This document shows positions 1 to 8,708 of a stretch of 64,000 nt of DNA, one piece after another. Position numbers and translations under genes: made by a program. Source of the stretch: an uncultured Collinsella sp. (lineage in GTDB: Bacteria; Actinomycetota; Coriobacteriia; Coriobacteriales; Coriobacteriaceae). The notes beneath the pieces are model-generated. The model did no database searches. It had not been told where the DNA came from and saw nothing but the letters and a program-made list of their open reading frames with translations. Position 1 is the stretch's first letter; the number at the start of each line of letters is the position of its first letter. The stretch lies in assembly GCA_902494625.1 (NCBI GenBank), contig CABUUB010000001.1, positions 21,619 through 85,618 on the forward strand. The letters are read 5' to 3'.

Positions 1-249
1 GATGCCATTCGTGCGCTTTGGGCCTATCTCGTCGAGCATCAAACGTTGCCGGGATTTATGGCGGCGGATAAGCGAGAGGCGCCCCGTGCGGAGAACCTGG
101 CCGAGCAGGGGTGTGGCCTGGCTTTTTCTTCGTTGGGGCTGAGCGCGTCGGATTTTGCACCGGCCGAATCTTCGGCGGAAGACTGGGATGCCGTACGGGA
201 TGATATGTATGACGCGATGATTGCCGACATTGAGGCGAATTGCCGATGA
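1..249 (+). CDS. RelB/DinJ-family antitoxin, C-terminal part (5' truncated by window edge)
   Basis: The frame is open from base 1 to the TGA at 247-249, giving the last 82 residues of a small protein that begins outside the window. The segment DAIRALWAYLVEHQTLPGF resembles the conserved C-terminal part of the RelB/DinJ antitoxin domain, followed by an acidic tail ending DAMIADIEANCR. Its stop overlaps the ATG of the next gene, a PIN-domain toxin, which is the usual translationally coupled antitoxin-first arrangement. Antitoxins of this class bind and mask the toxin and repress their own promoter. A RelB/DinJ-type antitoxin paired with a PIN toxin instead of a RelE/YafQ toxin is an unusual match. 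The N-terminal DNA-binding half is not visible. Confidence 0.72.
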   Translation, partial: DAIRALWAYLVEHQTLPGFMAADKREAPRAENLAEQGCGLAFSSLGLSASDFAPAESSAEDWDAVRDDMYDAMIADIEANCR

Positions 250-713
250 TTGAGGCAAAGCATCTCTTGGTGGATACGAACGTTTGGCTCGATTATTACC
301 TGCAAGAGGGGGCGTTCGACGAAGCGAAAAGATTGGTTGAACTGGCCGAGGCAGGAACGATTGACCTTCTGTATGCCCCAACGACGGCAAAGGATGTGTT
401 CTATATTTTGCCCCGGCGACTAGCCCGGCGGAATGCGAATGGGATTAACGTGTCGTTTGCCTCGGCGTCATGGGCCTGCATTGAGCACATGATGCGGGTG
501 GCAACCGCCTCTCCGCTTTCGTTGGCAGAGTGCGAGATGGCGCGCATGCTTGGCAAACGCATGCCGGATCTTGAAGACAACCTCATCATCGCTTCGGGCG
601 AGACGGCAGATGTTGACTACGTGGTCACGAGCGACCGGCGCATGCTGGAGGCGATGCCTGAAGTTTGCCTGACGCCTGCCCGTGCACTCGAGATGATTGG
701 GATCCTCGGCTAA
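246..713 (+). CDS. PIN-domain (VapC-like) ribonuclease toxin
   Basis: A 155-residue protein starting at an ATG that overlaps the antitoxin stop (ATGA). It starts MIEAKHLLVDTNVWLDYY, where Asp10 is the first acidic metal ligand of PIN nucleases. A central acidic segment (DLEDNLIIASG) and a C-terminal VTSDRR supply the remaining expected acidic residues. PIN toxins are Mg-dependent RNases that cleave tRNA or rRNA and arrest growth when the antitoxin is degraded. Length and domain order fit VapC. An in-frame TTG lies 6 nt upstream, but ATG at 246 gives the tight overlap expected for this operon type. The RNA target cannot be read from the sequence. Confidence 0.85.
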   Translation: MIEAKHLLVDTNVWLDYYLQEGAFDEAKRLVELAEAGTIDLLYAPTTAKDVFYILPRRLARRNANGINVSFASASWACIEHMMRVATASPLSLAECEMARMLGKRMPDLEDNLIIASGETADVDYVVTSDRRMLEAMPEVCLTPARALEMIGILG

Positions 714-778
714 CCTTACCTGTCTCGTTTCGCTATCATATGGGGCATTGTGAACCTCATGCAACTTTGGAGGACGGT

Positions 779-1246
779 ATGGCGGATAACGCCGAGATGC
801 TATTCTCGCCTGAGCTGGTGTTTTTTGATTGGGAGTGCGCGACGCCGGGTGAGGTGTTTGCGCGACTCGAGGGCGAGCTCGCTCCGCGCGGCTACATTGC
901 GTCCGGTTGGCTCGATGCCGTCCGTACGCGCGAGGACAACTATCCCACGGGCCTCGCCATGCCGGCGGCCAATATTGCCATCCCGCATACCGATCCCGGA
1001 TTTGTGGCTAAGCCCTATATCGCGGTGGTGAAGCCCTCCGCGCCCGTGACGTTCAACGCTATGGCGGGCATGGGCGCTCCCGTGCCGGCGCGGATTATTA
1101 TCAATCTGGGTATTGCCGAGCCGGGCGGCCAGGTCGAGGCCCTGCAAGCGCTCATGAATATCTTTATGGATGCCGACTCCGCAGCCGACGTGCTCGGCCA
1201 GGCCACACCCCAGGGCATGGTCGACGCCATCCGCCGCCACTTCTAA
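779..1246 (+). CDS. PTS sugar transporter EIIA protein (fructose/galactitol type)
   Basis: A 155-residue soluble protein of the EIIA-2 (mannitol/fructose/galactitol) fold. The motif AIPHTDPGF carries the histidine that accepts phosphate from HPr in this family, near residue 65. It starts at ATG 779 behind TTGGAGG at 767-773; longer readings upstream overlap the toxin gene and lack a ribosome site. No EIIB or EIIC gene is adjacent, so this is an orphan EIIA that either serves a transporter encoded elsewhere or has a regulatory role. The sugar cannot be assigned. A cluster of small palindromes follows the gene. Confidence 0.82.
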   Translation: MADNAEMLFSPELVFFDWECATPGEVFARLEGELAPRGYIASGWLDAVRTREDNYPTGLAMPAANIAIPHTDPGFVAKPYIAVVKPSAPVTFNAMAGMGAPVPARIIINLGIAEPGGQVEALQALMNIFMDADSAADVLGQATPQGMVDAIRRHF

Positions 1247-1259
1247 AGTGGAGCTAAAC

Positions 1260-1411
1260 CGGCACCTGGGGACGTTCCTTATGTGCCGGCGCTTGGGGAC
1301 TGTCCCTAACTGCCGACAGAAAAGGAACGTTCCTGACTGCCGGCTGCCAGGGACAGTCCCCTTTGCACCAAAATGGTGCAGATTAACCTGTCCCCCATGC
1401 ACCAGGTGTGC
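1260..1411. repeat. Cluster of GGGAC-type small palindromes
   Basis: The spacer between the EIIA gene and the foldase gene is made almost entirely of short inverted repeats: GGGACTGTCCC and later GGGACAGTCCC, the perfect 12-mer AGGAACGTTCCT, and GCACCAAAATGGTGC. TGCCGG and CTGCCG words are interspersed. The same GGGACAG core recurs at 6415-6443, 7089-7130, 10523-10557 and near 13050. It may act as a transcription terminator or be a mobile repeat; the sequence alone does not decide. Confidence 0.65.
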
Positions 1412-1471
1412 CGCGGGGGCTGCGTTGTGACACAATGGCGTTTGTTCGATTCGTGATGCGAAAGGCCAAAC

Positions 1472-2695
1472 ATGGCAAACAAGAAAAAGAACCCCGAGGT
1501 CGCGCCGACGCCCGAGCAACGGTCTTGCGCCGCCTCCAGCTCTCGCAAGAAGCAGCGCAAGACCTATGTGTCCAAGACCGTCAAGATTGTCCTGGTGGTC
1601 ATCGGCGTGCTGGCGATGCTGCTCTCCGTTTCGGCCATGGCGTGCTCCGGCCTGATGTCGCAGACCGAAAGCGCCGGCTCGGGCTATAAGCTCACCGGCG
1701 GTGTGGCTGCCACCATCAACGGCACCAACCTCACCGAGGACACCGTGACCAAGCAGATTATGAGCATGCGCACGTCCTACGGCTACACCAAGGACAAGGA
1801 CTGGGCACAGTACCTGGTCGACAACGACCTCACACCCAAGAAGTACCGCAAGCAGCTCATCGACTCCTACGCGCAGCAGATCCTGCTTCAGCAGGCGCAG
1901 AAGGAAAACGGCGTGACCGTCTCGGACGAGGAGGTCGAGAAGGCTTGGAAGGACGCCTGCAAGAGTGCCGGCGGCGCCAAAGCCTTTAAGAAGACGCTTA
2001 AGACCTATGGCTACACCGAGGACACCTACAAGGACTCGCTCAAGGAGAGCCTGGCGCAGCAAAAGCTCAAGGATGCCGTGGCACCCACCAGCAAGCCCAA
2101 GGACAGCGAGATTGTCGATTACATCAACGAGAACCTGTCCAACTACAATGACGCCCGTCGCTCGTCGAATATTCTGATCAAGGTCGATTCTGACGCTTCC
2201 GACGAGGACAAGGCCGCCGCCAAGGCCAAGGCGCAGGAGTGCCTGGACAAGATTAACTCCGGCGAGCTGAGCTTTGAGGACGCCGTGAAGCAGTATTCCG
2301 ACGACACCGGTTCCAAGGAGAAGAAGGGCGATGTGGGCTGGGATAAGCTCACCACCTTTGTCGACAGCTACCAGACGGCGCTCGAGGGGCTCAACAAGGG
2401 CGACGTGAGCGAAGTCGTCGAGTCGACCTATGGTTATCACATCATCAAGTGCACCGACTACTTCCATGTCGATAATCAGGTCGATGACATTAAGCAGGTG
2501 CCCAAGGACATCAAGAAGTACGTCTCCAACGTGGTGAAGACGCAGGCGGCAAGCACCGCGTACAGCGAGTGGCTGGAGCAGTACAAGAAGGACGCCGACA
2601 TTACCGTCAACCCCATGCCCAAGGACGTGCCGTACAACGTCAGCCTGAAGGGCGTCACCAAGAGCTCGACCGACAATTCGTCGACGACCAAGTAA
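1472..2695 (+). CDS. Membrane-anchored parvulin-type peptidyl-prolyl isomerase (PrsA/SurA-like)
   Basis: A 407-residue extracytoplasmic foldase. A basic N-terminus (residues 1-35) is followed by one hydrophobic segment (about 37-58) ending SAMACSG, which is either a TM anchor or a weak lipobox around the Cys. Residues about 75-215 form a SurA N-like helical chaperone region (INGTNLTEDTVTKQIM). Residues about 220-330 form the PpiC rotamase domain, with the SSNILIK entry strand, the SGELSFEDAVKQYSDD helix, KKGDVGW, and the closing YGYHIIKC strand. The C-terminus is Ser/Thr-rich. Such proteins help fold secreted proteins outside the membrane, which would suit the large surface proteins encoded in this window. 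ATG 1472 was chosen because it follows a GAAAGG site. Confidence 0.88.
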   Translation: MANKKKNPEVAPTPEQRSCAASSSRKKQRKTYVSKTVKIVLVVIGVLAMLLSVSAMACSGLMSQTESAGSGYKLTGGVAATINGTNLTEDTVTKQIMSMRTSYGYTKDKDWAQYLVDNDLTPKKYRKQLIDSYAQQILLQQAQKENGVTVSDEEVEKAWKDACKSAGGAKAFKKTLKTYGYTEDTYKDSLKESLAQQKLKDAVAPTSKPKDSEIVDYINENLSNYNDARRSSNILIKVDSDASDEDKAAAKAKAQECLDKINSGELSFEDAVKQYSDDTGSKEKKGDVGWDKLTTFVDSYQTALEGLNKGDVSEVVESTYGYHIIKCTDYFHVDNQVDDIKQVPKDIKKYVSNVVKTQAASTAYSEWLEQYKKDADITVNPMPKDVPYNVSLKGVTKSSTDNSSTTK

Positions 2696-2749
2696 TCATG
2701 GGACGGCGCTCGCGCGAGTGCCGCCCACGCTATTGAGGAGGATTTGCAG

Positions 2750-3193
2750 ATGACCAACGAAGAGCTGCAGAAGGAAATGATTGCGGCCATGAAGGCCAAG
2801 GACAAGGTTCGCCTGTCTATCATTCGCCAGGTCAAGGCCGAGGTGAAGAATATCGAGGTTAACGAGCGCCGCGACGTGACCGAGGAAGACGTCAACAGCA
2901 TGATCAAGCGTCTGATTAAGCAGACGAGCGAGACGCTGGAGATGTCCATCAAGGCCGGTACCGACCAGGAGCGTACCGACAACCTGACCGAGCAGGTCGA
3001 GATTCTGGAAAGTCTGCTGCCCGCGCAGGTTTCGGGCGAGGAGCTCGAGGCCCTGATCGAGCAGGTCATCGCCGAGCTGGGCGCCACGTCCAAGAAGCAG
3101 ATGGGCCAGGTTATGGGTGCGCTCGGCAAGGCCACCGGCGGCAACTTCGACAAGCCGGCCGCGGCAAAGATCGTCGGAGCCAAACTCGCGTAA
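2750..3193 (+). CDS. GatB/YqeY domain protein
   Basis: A 147-residue protein of the YqeY family: MTNEELQKEMIAAMKAKD, a long helical middle, and the C-terminal GatB-tail-like helices (KKQMGQVMGALGKATGG). The family shares a tRNA-binding-like helical module with the GatB subunit of the amidotransferase, but its own role is unsettled. ATG 2750 is preceded by GAGGAGG at 2735-2741. A rho-independent terminator follows. It lies 54 nt behind the foldase gene and may be cotranscribed with it. Confidence 0.88.
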   Translation: MTNEELQKEMIAAMKAKDKVRLSIIRQVKAEVKNIEVNERRDVTEEDVNSMIKRLIKQTSETLEMSIKAGTDQERTDNLTEQVEILESLLPAQVSGEELEALIEQVIAELGATSKKQMGQVMGALGKATGGNFDKPAAAKIVGAKLA

Positions 3194-3221
3194 GGGCCGA
3201 GCGGTACATAGTTGATGTTGA

Positions 3222-3256
3222 GGGGGGGCGTGGCCGTCATGGTCGCGCCCCTTTTT
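3222..3256 (+). terminator. Rho-independent terminator after yqeY
   Basis: A G-rich arm pairs with a CGCGCCCC arm around a short loop and is followed by TTTTT. It separates yqeY from the amino-acid transporter operon. Confidence 0.7.
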
Positions 3257-3341
3257 GCTGGGCTGTCCCCAATGAGTGGGTTAAAGGTTGCGGGTTCTTT
3301 ACGGGAATGTGGTGTGGGCTGCGGAAATGTGGTTCTTTCCG

Positions 3342-3347
3342 TACAAT
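3342..3347 (+). promoter_or_regulatory. Probable -10 box of the amino-acid ABC operon
   Basis: TACAAT lies 35 bases before the ATPase start. No convincing -35 hexamer is visible 16-18 bases upstream, so only the -10 is proposed. Confidence 0.4.
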
Positions 3348-3382
3348 AGTTCAACTCGTGTAAACGCAGGGAAGGGACATTC

Positions 3383-4114
3383 ATGGCAGACATGATCGAG
3401 ATCAAGCATCTCAACAAGTACTTTGGCGACCTGCATGTGCTCAAAGATATCAATCTCACCGTCAAGCGCGGCGAGAAGCTCGTAATGATCGGGCCTTCCG
3501 GCTCGGGTAAGTCGACGCTCATCCGTTGCGTCGATTATCTGGAGGAGCCCACGTCGGGCGAGGTCGTCATCGACGGTACGCCGCTCACCAAAAAGAATCA
3601 CCTGGAGATGGCTCGCAAGTACAGCTCCATGGTGTTTCAGCAGTTCAACCTGTATCCCAACATGACGGTGCTGGGCAACCTGACGCTCGCACCCATCAAG
3701 CTGCAAAAGAAGAGCAAGGAGGAGGCGACCGAGATCGCCATCGCCGCGCTCAAGCGCGTCGGCATGGCGCATAAGGCTGGCGAGTATCCGCAGAATCTCT
3801 CGGGCGGTCAGCAGCAGCGCATCGCCATCGCCCGTGCCCTGTGCACCAAGCAGCCTATCATCCTGTTTGACGAGCCGACCTCGGCGCTCGACCCCGAGAT
3901 GGTCCAGGAGGTACTGGACGTTATGATTGAGCTCGCGCAGGAGGACATCACCATGATCTGCGTGACGCACGAGATGGGCTTTGCGCGCCAGGTGGCCGAC
4001 CGCGTCATCTTTATGGAGGACGGCCGCATTCTGGAGGAGGGCACGCCCGAGCACTTCTTCGATAACCCCGAGAACCCGCGTTGCCGCGAGTTCCTGTCCA
4101 AGATTCTGCACTAG
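3383..4114 (+). CDS. Polar amino-acid ABC transporter ATPase (GlnQ-like)
   Basis: A 243-residue ABC ATPase with the full motif set: Walker [10 protein letters not shown] (near residue 40), Q-loop [16 protein letters not shown], signature LSGGQQQR, Walker B with the Asp-loop ([13 protein letters not shown]), and the switch His in [14 protein letters not shown]. The family powers uptake of glutamine, glutamate and other polar amino acids. It is the first gene of a four-gene operon with the binding protein and two permeases. It starts at ATG 3383 behind GAAGGGA. Confidence 0.93.
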   Translation: MADMIEIKHLNKYFGDLHVLKDINLTVKRGEKLVMIGPSGSGKSTLIRCVDYLEEPTSGEVVIDGTPLTKKNHLEMARKYSSMVFQQFNLYPNMTVLGNLTLAPIKLQKKSKEEATEIAIAALKRVGMAHKAGEYPQNLSGGQQQRIAIARALCTKQPIILFDEPTSALDPEMVQEVLDVMIELAQEDITMICVTHEMGFARQVADRVIFMEDGRILEEGTPEHFFDNPENPRCREFLSKILH

Positions 4115-4122
4115 GCGCGGTG

Positions 4123-4998
4123 ATGGACATGACGGATATGACGAGGGCGGCCGTGTCGCGCCGTCACTTTTTGCAGCTGGCTGGCGCCGGCATGCTCGCG
4201 CTGACGGGGACCGCGCTTACCGGTTGCGGCAACTCCACCAGCGGTGAGGGCTCCGACAAGGGGTCCAAGCTTGCGGCCATCAAGTCGCGTGGCCATCTGA
4301 ATGCCGGCGTTAAGAAGGATGTTCCCGGCTACGGCTATTACGACACCGCCAAGGGCCGCTTTGAGGGCATGGAAGTCGATTTGTGCTACCAGATCGCCGC
4401 TGCCGTCTTTGGTGTGAGCTACAAGAAGGCTCGTGCCCAGGAGCTTGTCGAGTTTACCGACGTAACGCCCAAGACGCGCGGCCCACTGATCGATAACGGC
4501 CAACTCGACGTGGTCGCGGCGACCTACACCATCACCGACGAGCGCAAGAAGAGCTGGGATTTCTCGACGCCGTACCGCACCGACTACGTGGGACTCATGG
4601 TCAAGAAGCGTTCGGGCTTTACCTCGATTGAGGATCTGGACGGCAAGGTCATTGGCGTGAGCCAGGGTGCCACCACGCAGGGCCTGATCGAGCAGATGAT
4701 CAAGGACAACGGCTTTAGCTGCAAGCCCGAGTTTAGGGCCTTTAGCGGCTATCCCATCATCAAGAGTTCGCTCGACGCCGGCAATATCGACGTCTTTGCC
4801 ATGGACCGCTCCACGCTGGCCGGTTACATGAACGAGACCGTTGAGCTGCTGCAGCCCGAGGTCAAGTTTGGCGAGCAGGGCTACGGCGTGGCGACCAAGA
4901 AGGGCTGCGACCTTTCGGCTGTGGTCGATCAGGTGGTTTGCGATCGCCTGGCCGATGGCTGGCTCGACCAAGAGGTCAAGACCTGGGGTCTTGTATAG
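4123..4998 (+). CDS. Amino-acid ABC transporter substrate-binding lipoprotein with Tat-like signal
   Basis: A 291-residue periplasmic-binding-protein-family protein. The N-terminus carries a twin-arginine-like motif (SRRHFLQLAGAG) and then a lipobox ending LTGC (Cys at about residue 35), so it is predicted to be a lipoprotein exported by Tat. The mature part has the family-3 solute-binding fold: YYDTAKGRFEGMEVDLCYQI near the N-lobe and VIGVSQGATTQ at the phosphate/carboxylate-binding region. It lies 8 nt behind the ATPase gene. The start at ATG 4123 places the RR motif correctly. The ligand is probably a polar or acidic amino acid; the exact one is not determined. Confidence 0.9.
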   Translation: MDMTDMTRAAVSRRHFLQLAGAGMLALTGTALTGCGNSTSGEGSDKGSKLAAIKSRGHLNAGVKKDVPGYGYYDTAKGRFEGMEVDLCYQIAAAVFGVSYKKARAQELVEFTDVTPKTRGPLIDNGQLDVVAATYTITDERKKSWDFSTPYRTDYVGLMVKKRSGFTSIEDLDGKVIGVSQGATTQGLIEQMIKDNGFSCKPEFRAFSGYPIIKSSLDAGNIDVFAMDRSTLAGYMNETVELLQPEVKFGEQGYGVATKKGCDLSAVVDQVVCDRLADGWLDQEVKTWGLV

Positions 4999-5023
4999 GC
5001 GCATCGTCCAAGGAAGGAATCAA

Positions 5024-5770
5024 ATGCTCGAAGGATTATTTGACGCCGACCGTTGGTCGACGACATTTCAAAATATGGGGCCCTTCTGGGAGGGCTTTGG
5101 CGTGACGCTACAGGTGGTCGTTGCCGGTCTGCTGTTGTCGCTGGTGCTGGGCACGCTGCTGGGCGTGTTCTCTACCACTCGTTCGCGCGTGCTGCGCGCC
5201 ATAAGCCGCGCGTACGTGGAGTTTTACCAGAACACCCCGTTGCCCGTACAGGTGCTCTTTATGTACATGGCCGGTCCGCAGTTTTTGCAGGCCATAACCG
5301 GTGCCGACCAGCCGGTGCGCATCGCTCCGTTCGTGCTGGGCTTCTTGGGCGTGGGCCTGTATCACGCGGCCTACATTTCGGAGGTCATCCGCACTGGTAT
5401 CGAGGCGGTTCCGCGCGGTCAGATGGAGGCGGCCCAGAGCCAGGGCTTCACCCGTGCGCAGGCGTACTGGTACATCGTACTGCCCCAGACATTCAAGATC
5501 ATTCTGCCGCCGCTGTGCAACCAGGCGCTCAACCTGGTCAAGAATACGTCGGTACTGGCGCTTGTGGCCGGCGGCGACCTTATGTACCGTTCCGACAACT
5601 TTGTGAGTCTGTACGGCTACCTGCAGGGATACATCGTCTGCTGCCTTATGTACTTCATCATCTGCTTTCCGCTCGCCATGCTGGTGCAGTGGCTCGAGCG
5701 CCGCTCCAAGGAGCGTCCGCGCGGCGTGAGCCTGGCCGAGCTGGGGCTCGACAACGTAGAGGAGGCCTAG
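5024..5770 (+). CDS. Amino-acid ABC transporter permease 1
   Basis: A 248-residue HisM/GlnP-type permease with about five TM segments. The EAA coupling loop is conserved (EAVPRGQMEAAQSQGF), followed by the YIVLPQTFKIILPPL segment typical of polar amino-acid importers. The start at ATG 5024 follows AAGGAAGG. It pairs with the permease immediately downstream (3 nt gap) to make the heterodimeric channel. Confidence 0.92.
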   Translation: MLEGLFDADRWSTTFQNMGPFWEGFGVTLQVVVAGLLLSLVLGTLLGVFSTTRSRVLRAISRAYVEFYQNTPLPVQVLFMYMAGPQFLQAITGADQPVRIAPFVLGFLGVGLYHAAYISEVIRTGIEAVPRGQMEAAQSQGFTRAQAYWYIVLPQTFKIILPPLCNQALNLVKNTSVLALVAGGDLMYRSDNFVSLYGYLQGYIVCCLMYFIICFPLAMLVQWLERRSKERPRGVSLAELGLDNVEEA

Positions 5771-5773
5771 CGC

Positions 5774-6412
5774 ATGGAAATCTTCAACGCGACCAACCTG
5801 CTCTACATTTGGGGCGGCTTTGTTAAGACAATCGAGATCTCGGCGCTGTCGATCTTTTTCTCGCTCATCTTCGGCACGGTGCTGGCGCTCGTTAAAAGCT
5901 ATGCGCCCCGCCCGTTCCGTATTTTGGTGAGCGCCTATATCGAGCTGTTCCGCTGCACGCCGAACCTGCTGTGGATCCTTTTTATCTACTTTACGGTGCA
6001 GGGTTTGGACATTGTGATTTCGACCATCGCCTTTACGCTGTTTACCAGCGCTGTTATGGCCGAGATTGTGCGCGGCGGCCTCAACTCGATTCCGCGCGGC
6101 CAGTTTGAGGCAGCGCAGAGCCAGGGTTTTGGCTTCTTTGCCACCATGCGCTACATCATTCTGCCTCAGACGTTTAAGACGATCATTCCGGCGCTGTTTA
6201 GCCAGTGCACGACCGTCATCAAGGACAGCTCGTATCTTTCGGGCATTAACGTGGCCGAGCTCATGTACACGGCAAATGTCGTGATGGCCCACGCGATCGA
6301 CCTGTCGCAGGTGCTTATGCTCTATGGCCTGGTGTTTGCGATGTACTTTGTGCTCAACTTTGGTATCTCGCTGCTGGTCCGCGCATATCAGAGGCGAATG
6401 GTGGCAGCGTAG
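5774..6412 (+). CDS. Amino-acid ABC transporter permease 2
   Basis: A 212-residue second permease of the same family. It has an N-terminal TM, a middle FRCTPNLLWILFIYF stretch, the EAA loop (NSIPRGQFEAAQSQGFG), and the ILPQTFKTIIPALFSQ segment. Three bases separate it from permease 1, so the two are surely cotranscribed and probably coupled. It is the last gene of the importer operon; a GGGACTGTCCC hairpin follows directly. Confidence 0.92.
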   Translation: MEIFNATNLLYIWGGFVKTIEISALSIFFSLIFGTVLALVKSYAPRPFRILVSAYIELFRCTPNLLWILFIYFTVQGLDIVISTIAFTLFTSAVMAEIVRGGLNSIPRGQFEAAQSQGFGFFATMRYIILPQTFKTIIPALFSQCTTVIKDSSYLSGINVAELMYTANVVMAHAIDLSQVLMLYGLVFAMYFVLNFGISLLVRAYQRRMVAA

Positions 6413-6414
6413 AA

Positions 6415-6443
6415 TGTGGCAAAGGGACTGTCCCTTTGTCACA
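6415..6443. repeat. GGGACTGTCCC hairpin between genes
   Basis: A near-perfect 29-bp palindrome: TGTGGCAAAGGGAC on one side, GTCCCTTTGTCACA on the other. It fills the gap between the permease stop and the ribosome site of the next gene. It belongs to the same GGGAC family seen at 1260-1411 and 7089-7130. Its position could let it attenuate read-through from the transporter operon into the kinase gene. Confidence 0.7.
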
Positions 6444-6460
6444 TAGAGAAAGGAATCGCG

Positions 6461-7084
6461 ATGAGCGATCTGGAGAATAAGAAGAATCCTGTGGTCATTA
6501 CCATCGCGCGCGACTTTGGCGCCGAGGGCCACGAGATTGGTCGCATGCTTGCCGACGAGTTGGGGATTCCGCTGTACGATAACGAGCTGCTGGTGCGTGC
6601 GTCGCTGCGCGCGGGCGAGTCGCTCGACAAGATGGCTGCCTACGACGAGCGCCTGGCCGTGGAGAACATGGCGTTTCTGCCCGACCGTTACGACGCACGT
6701 TCGTACTCGGACAAGTTGTTCCAAAAGATGAGCCAGGTGATTTTGGATTTGGGCGAGACCGAGAGCTGCATTATCGAAGGCCGCCTGTCCGATTACCTGC
6801 TGCGCAACAACCCCAACCACATTGCCGTGCTGGTGACCGCACCCTTTGAGGACCGCGTCGAGATCGTGCGCAAGAAGCGTGGCCTTAACAAAAAGAAGGG
6901 TGCCAAGCTGGTCAAGCAGCAGCAGAAGGCGCGCGAGGCGTTCTATAAGCGCTATAGCGCCGGAAAGTGGAAGATGACGAGCGGTAAAGACATCGTCGTC
7001 AACCGCGCCAAGCTGGGCCGCGAAGGCTGCAAGGACGTCATCGCCGCAGCCTACCGCTACAAGGTGGCTCAGCTCGAGGGTTAA
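6461..7084 (+). CDS. Cytidylate kinase-like family protein
   Basis: A 207-residue P-loop-type protein of the cytidylate-kinase-like family. The start ITIARDFGAEGHEIGRML corresponds to the family's nucleotide-binding loop, followed by LGIPLYDNELL. A helical lid region contains LLRNNPNHIAVLVTAPFEDR and RKKRGLNKKKG. Members of this family are distinct from Cmk, and their substrate is generally not established. ATG 6461 follows GAGAAAGGA. It is followed by a bidirectional terminator shared with the convergent LuxR gene. Confidence 0.82.
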   Translation: MSDLENKKNPVVITIARDFGAEGHEIGRMLADELGIPLYDNELLVRASLRAGESLDKMAAYDERLAVENMAFLPDRYDARSYSDKLFQKMSQVILDLGETESCIIEGRLSDYLLRNNPNHIAVLVTAPFEDRVEIVRKKRGLNKKKGAKLVKQQQKAREAFYKRYSAGKWKMTSGKDIVVNRAKLGREGCKDVIAAAYRYKVAQLEG

Positions 7085-7088
7085 CCGT

Positions 7089-7130
7089 CAAAACCACCAC
7101 AAAGGGGACAGGCACCTTTGTGGTGGTTTT
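7089..7130. terminator. Bidirectional hairpin terminator (GGGGACAGG family)
   Basis: AAAACCACCACAAAGG pairs with CCTTTGTGGTGGTTTT around GGACAGGCA. T-runs on both strands make it usable by both convergent genes. It shares sequence with the hairpin at 10523-10557, so it doubles as a copy of a dispersed repeat. Confidence 0.8.
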
Positions 7131-7134
7131 TGTT

Positions 7135-8538
7135 TTAGGCTGAGGGAAAGGCTTTGGTGAGACCGGCGCGCGTTTGCGTGTCGGTCTTTTGGTAGATGGA
7201 GCTCAGATGACGCTGCACCATGCGCATCGAGATGCCGAGCTCCTCGGCGACCTGCTTAAGCGGGCGTTCGTCTTGGGTCACGGCTATGAGCACGTCGACT
7301 TCGCGCGGGGTGAGTCCGTGGTCGGCGATAAAGGCCTGACGCTGCTCCTCGATGCTCGGCGCGGCGAGTGCTTCCTCGGCTCGTTGCTGATGTTCGCGCT
7401 CCTGCTCGGTTTGGGGCAGGCGGAATAGGCCCGCGGCAACGAACGCAACGCTGGCCGCTACGAGCAGCATGAGCGCGCCGATCATGATGAGGGCGACGTT
7501 GCCAGAGGTCACGAGCGCCAGTGAGATACCCGATGTGGTGAACGCGCACACATTGTTGGCCGCGCGACCCATGCCGGCCCAGAGGGCGGGCGCGTGCATG
7601 CGCGGTGCCAGCTGAGTAAACGTGGCGGTAAAGAACGTGACGAAAAAGCCCGAGCTCAGGTAAAAGACGATGAGGCCCAAGTTGGGATCGGCGCCGGCTT
7701 CCACGGCCAAAATCGAAATGGTGGAGAGTACTGTGACGCCGAGCATGACGAGCCCCATATAACGGCGCTCGGCAAGGTCAAAGACGATGCCGGCGACGAG
7801 ACCGCTCGCTGCCAAAAAGAGGCGTGGCCAGGTCTGCACGGCGATGGTGCCGTGGGCGTTGGAGAACGTGACTACGTTATCGAGGGTGGAGAACAGACAG
7901 GCGAGAATCATGACGAGCGCAATGCTCCAGCACGCCTGCTTGGCGAGGGCATGCGAGGGTTCGATAAAGGGGTTGACGGTGTGGCTAGAGCCCTCGTCTG
8001 TCGCTTGGGGAGCAGCGCTCAGGGCGGAGATGACGATCGTCGTCGCTCCAAGAACGATGAGCTCTGCGATGCCGCCGCAGTCGCGCAGGTTAAGGGCGAA
8101 CTGCATCAGAATGCCCGCGGCGTATGCCGCTCCTGCACCGGTGGCGAGCTTGGGATCGTCTTGGAACGCCATCGCGAACGCATGGTGCGCCGCAGCACCC
8201 AGCAGGCCGAGTCCGAGGAATGTGAGGCACCCCAGAATCTCGAGCGCAAGCGTGCCCGCGGGGAACTGTATCTGGGTCAATCCCAGGATGGCGATGGGGA
8301 CGGCGGCGCTGGCAACTGCCTGGGGCTGGCCTTTACGCTGTGCGAGCCCGAGCAGTGGCGCGTATCCGATAAAGCCGATAACGCTGGCACCCAGGATAAA
8401 GCCCTGCGCGATCACTACACGCTCGGCACCGGCGAGCAGCCCGACATTGATATCGAAGCGAAACTCGGCGGCAAGAAAGACGAAGGTAAAGAGCGCGAGT
8501 GCCAAAAGCGCGTTGATTTTAGTCTTGCTCAGGTTCAA
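7135..8538 (-). CDS. LuxR-family regulator with polytopic membrane domain
   Basis: About 467 residues. The N-terminal 370 or so residues are strongly hydrophobic with some 11-12 TM segments in an MFS-like layout. The C-terminus is a LuxR/GerE HTH (LTPREVDVLIAVTQ, LGISMRMVQRHLSSIYQK). This membrane-fused LuxR architecture is expanded in Coriobacteriia, where it is thought to sense small molecules at the membrane. I chose the TTG at 8536-8538 because it follows AAAGGA by 6 nt and begins just before the first TM; a longer upstream reading is not membrane-like. It is divergent from the surface protein at 8754, an obvious candidate target. Confidence 0.82.
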   Translation of the reverse strand: MNLSKTKINALLALALFTFVFLAAEFRFDINVGLLAGAERVVIAQGFILGASVIGFIGYAPLLGLAQRKGQPQAVASAAVPIAILGLTQIQFPAGTLALEILGCLTFLGLGLLGAAAHHAFAMAFQDDPKLATGAGAAYAAGILMQFALNLRDCGGIAELIVLGATTIVISALSAAPQATDEGSSHTVNPFIEPSHALAKQACWSIALVMILACLFSTLDNVVTFSNAHGTIAVQTWPRLFLAASGLVAGIVFDLAERRYMGLVMLGVTVLSTISILAVEAGADPNLGLIVFYLSSGFFVTFFTATFTQLAPRMHAPALWAGMGRAANNVCAFTTSGISLALVTSGNVALIMIGALMLLVAASVAFVAAGLFRLPQTEQEREHQQRAEEALAAPSIEEQRQAFIADHGLTPREVDVLIAVTQDERPLKQVAEELGISMRMVQRHLSSIYQKTDTQTRAGLTKAFPSA

Positions 8539-8708
8539 GAACGGTCCTTTGGGTGGACGGAACAATCGTGCCCTCGATTGTAGACCAGGACGGTATGGGC
8601 GGGTCTTTGGAAGGCGAAGACCCCCCTCGGTGATTGCACGCTTGTCGCCTTTTGCACTGGCAGATGCGCCGCATGTGAATTTGTGCCCTGGAGTCCGGAT
8701 ATCTTCCC

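Noticed and set aside
800..2467. A 555-codon minus-strand frame across the EIIA and foldase genes
   Set aside because: Leu/Val/Gly-rich antisense product across two well-recognised plus-strand genes and their palindromic spacer; no ribosome site.
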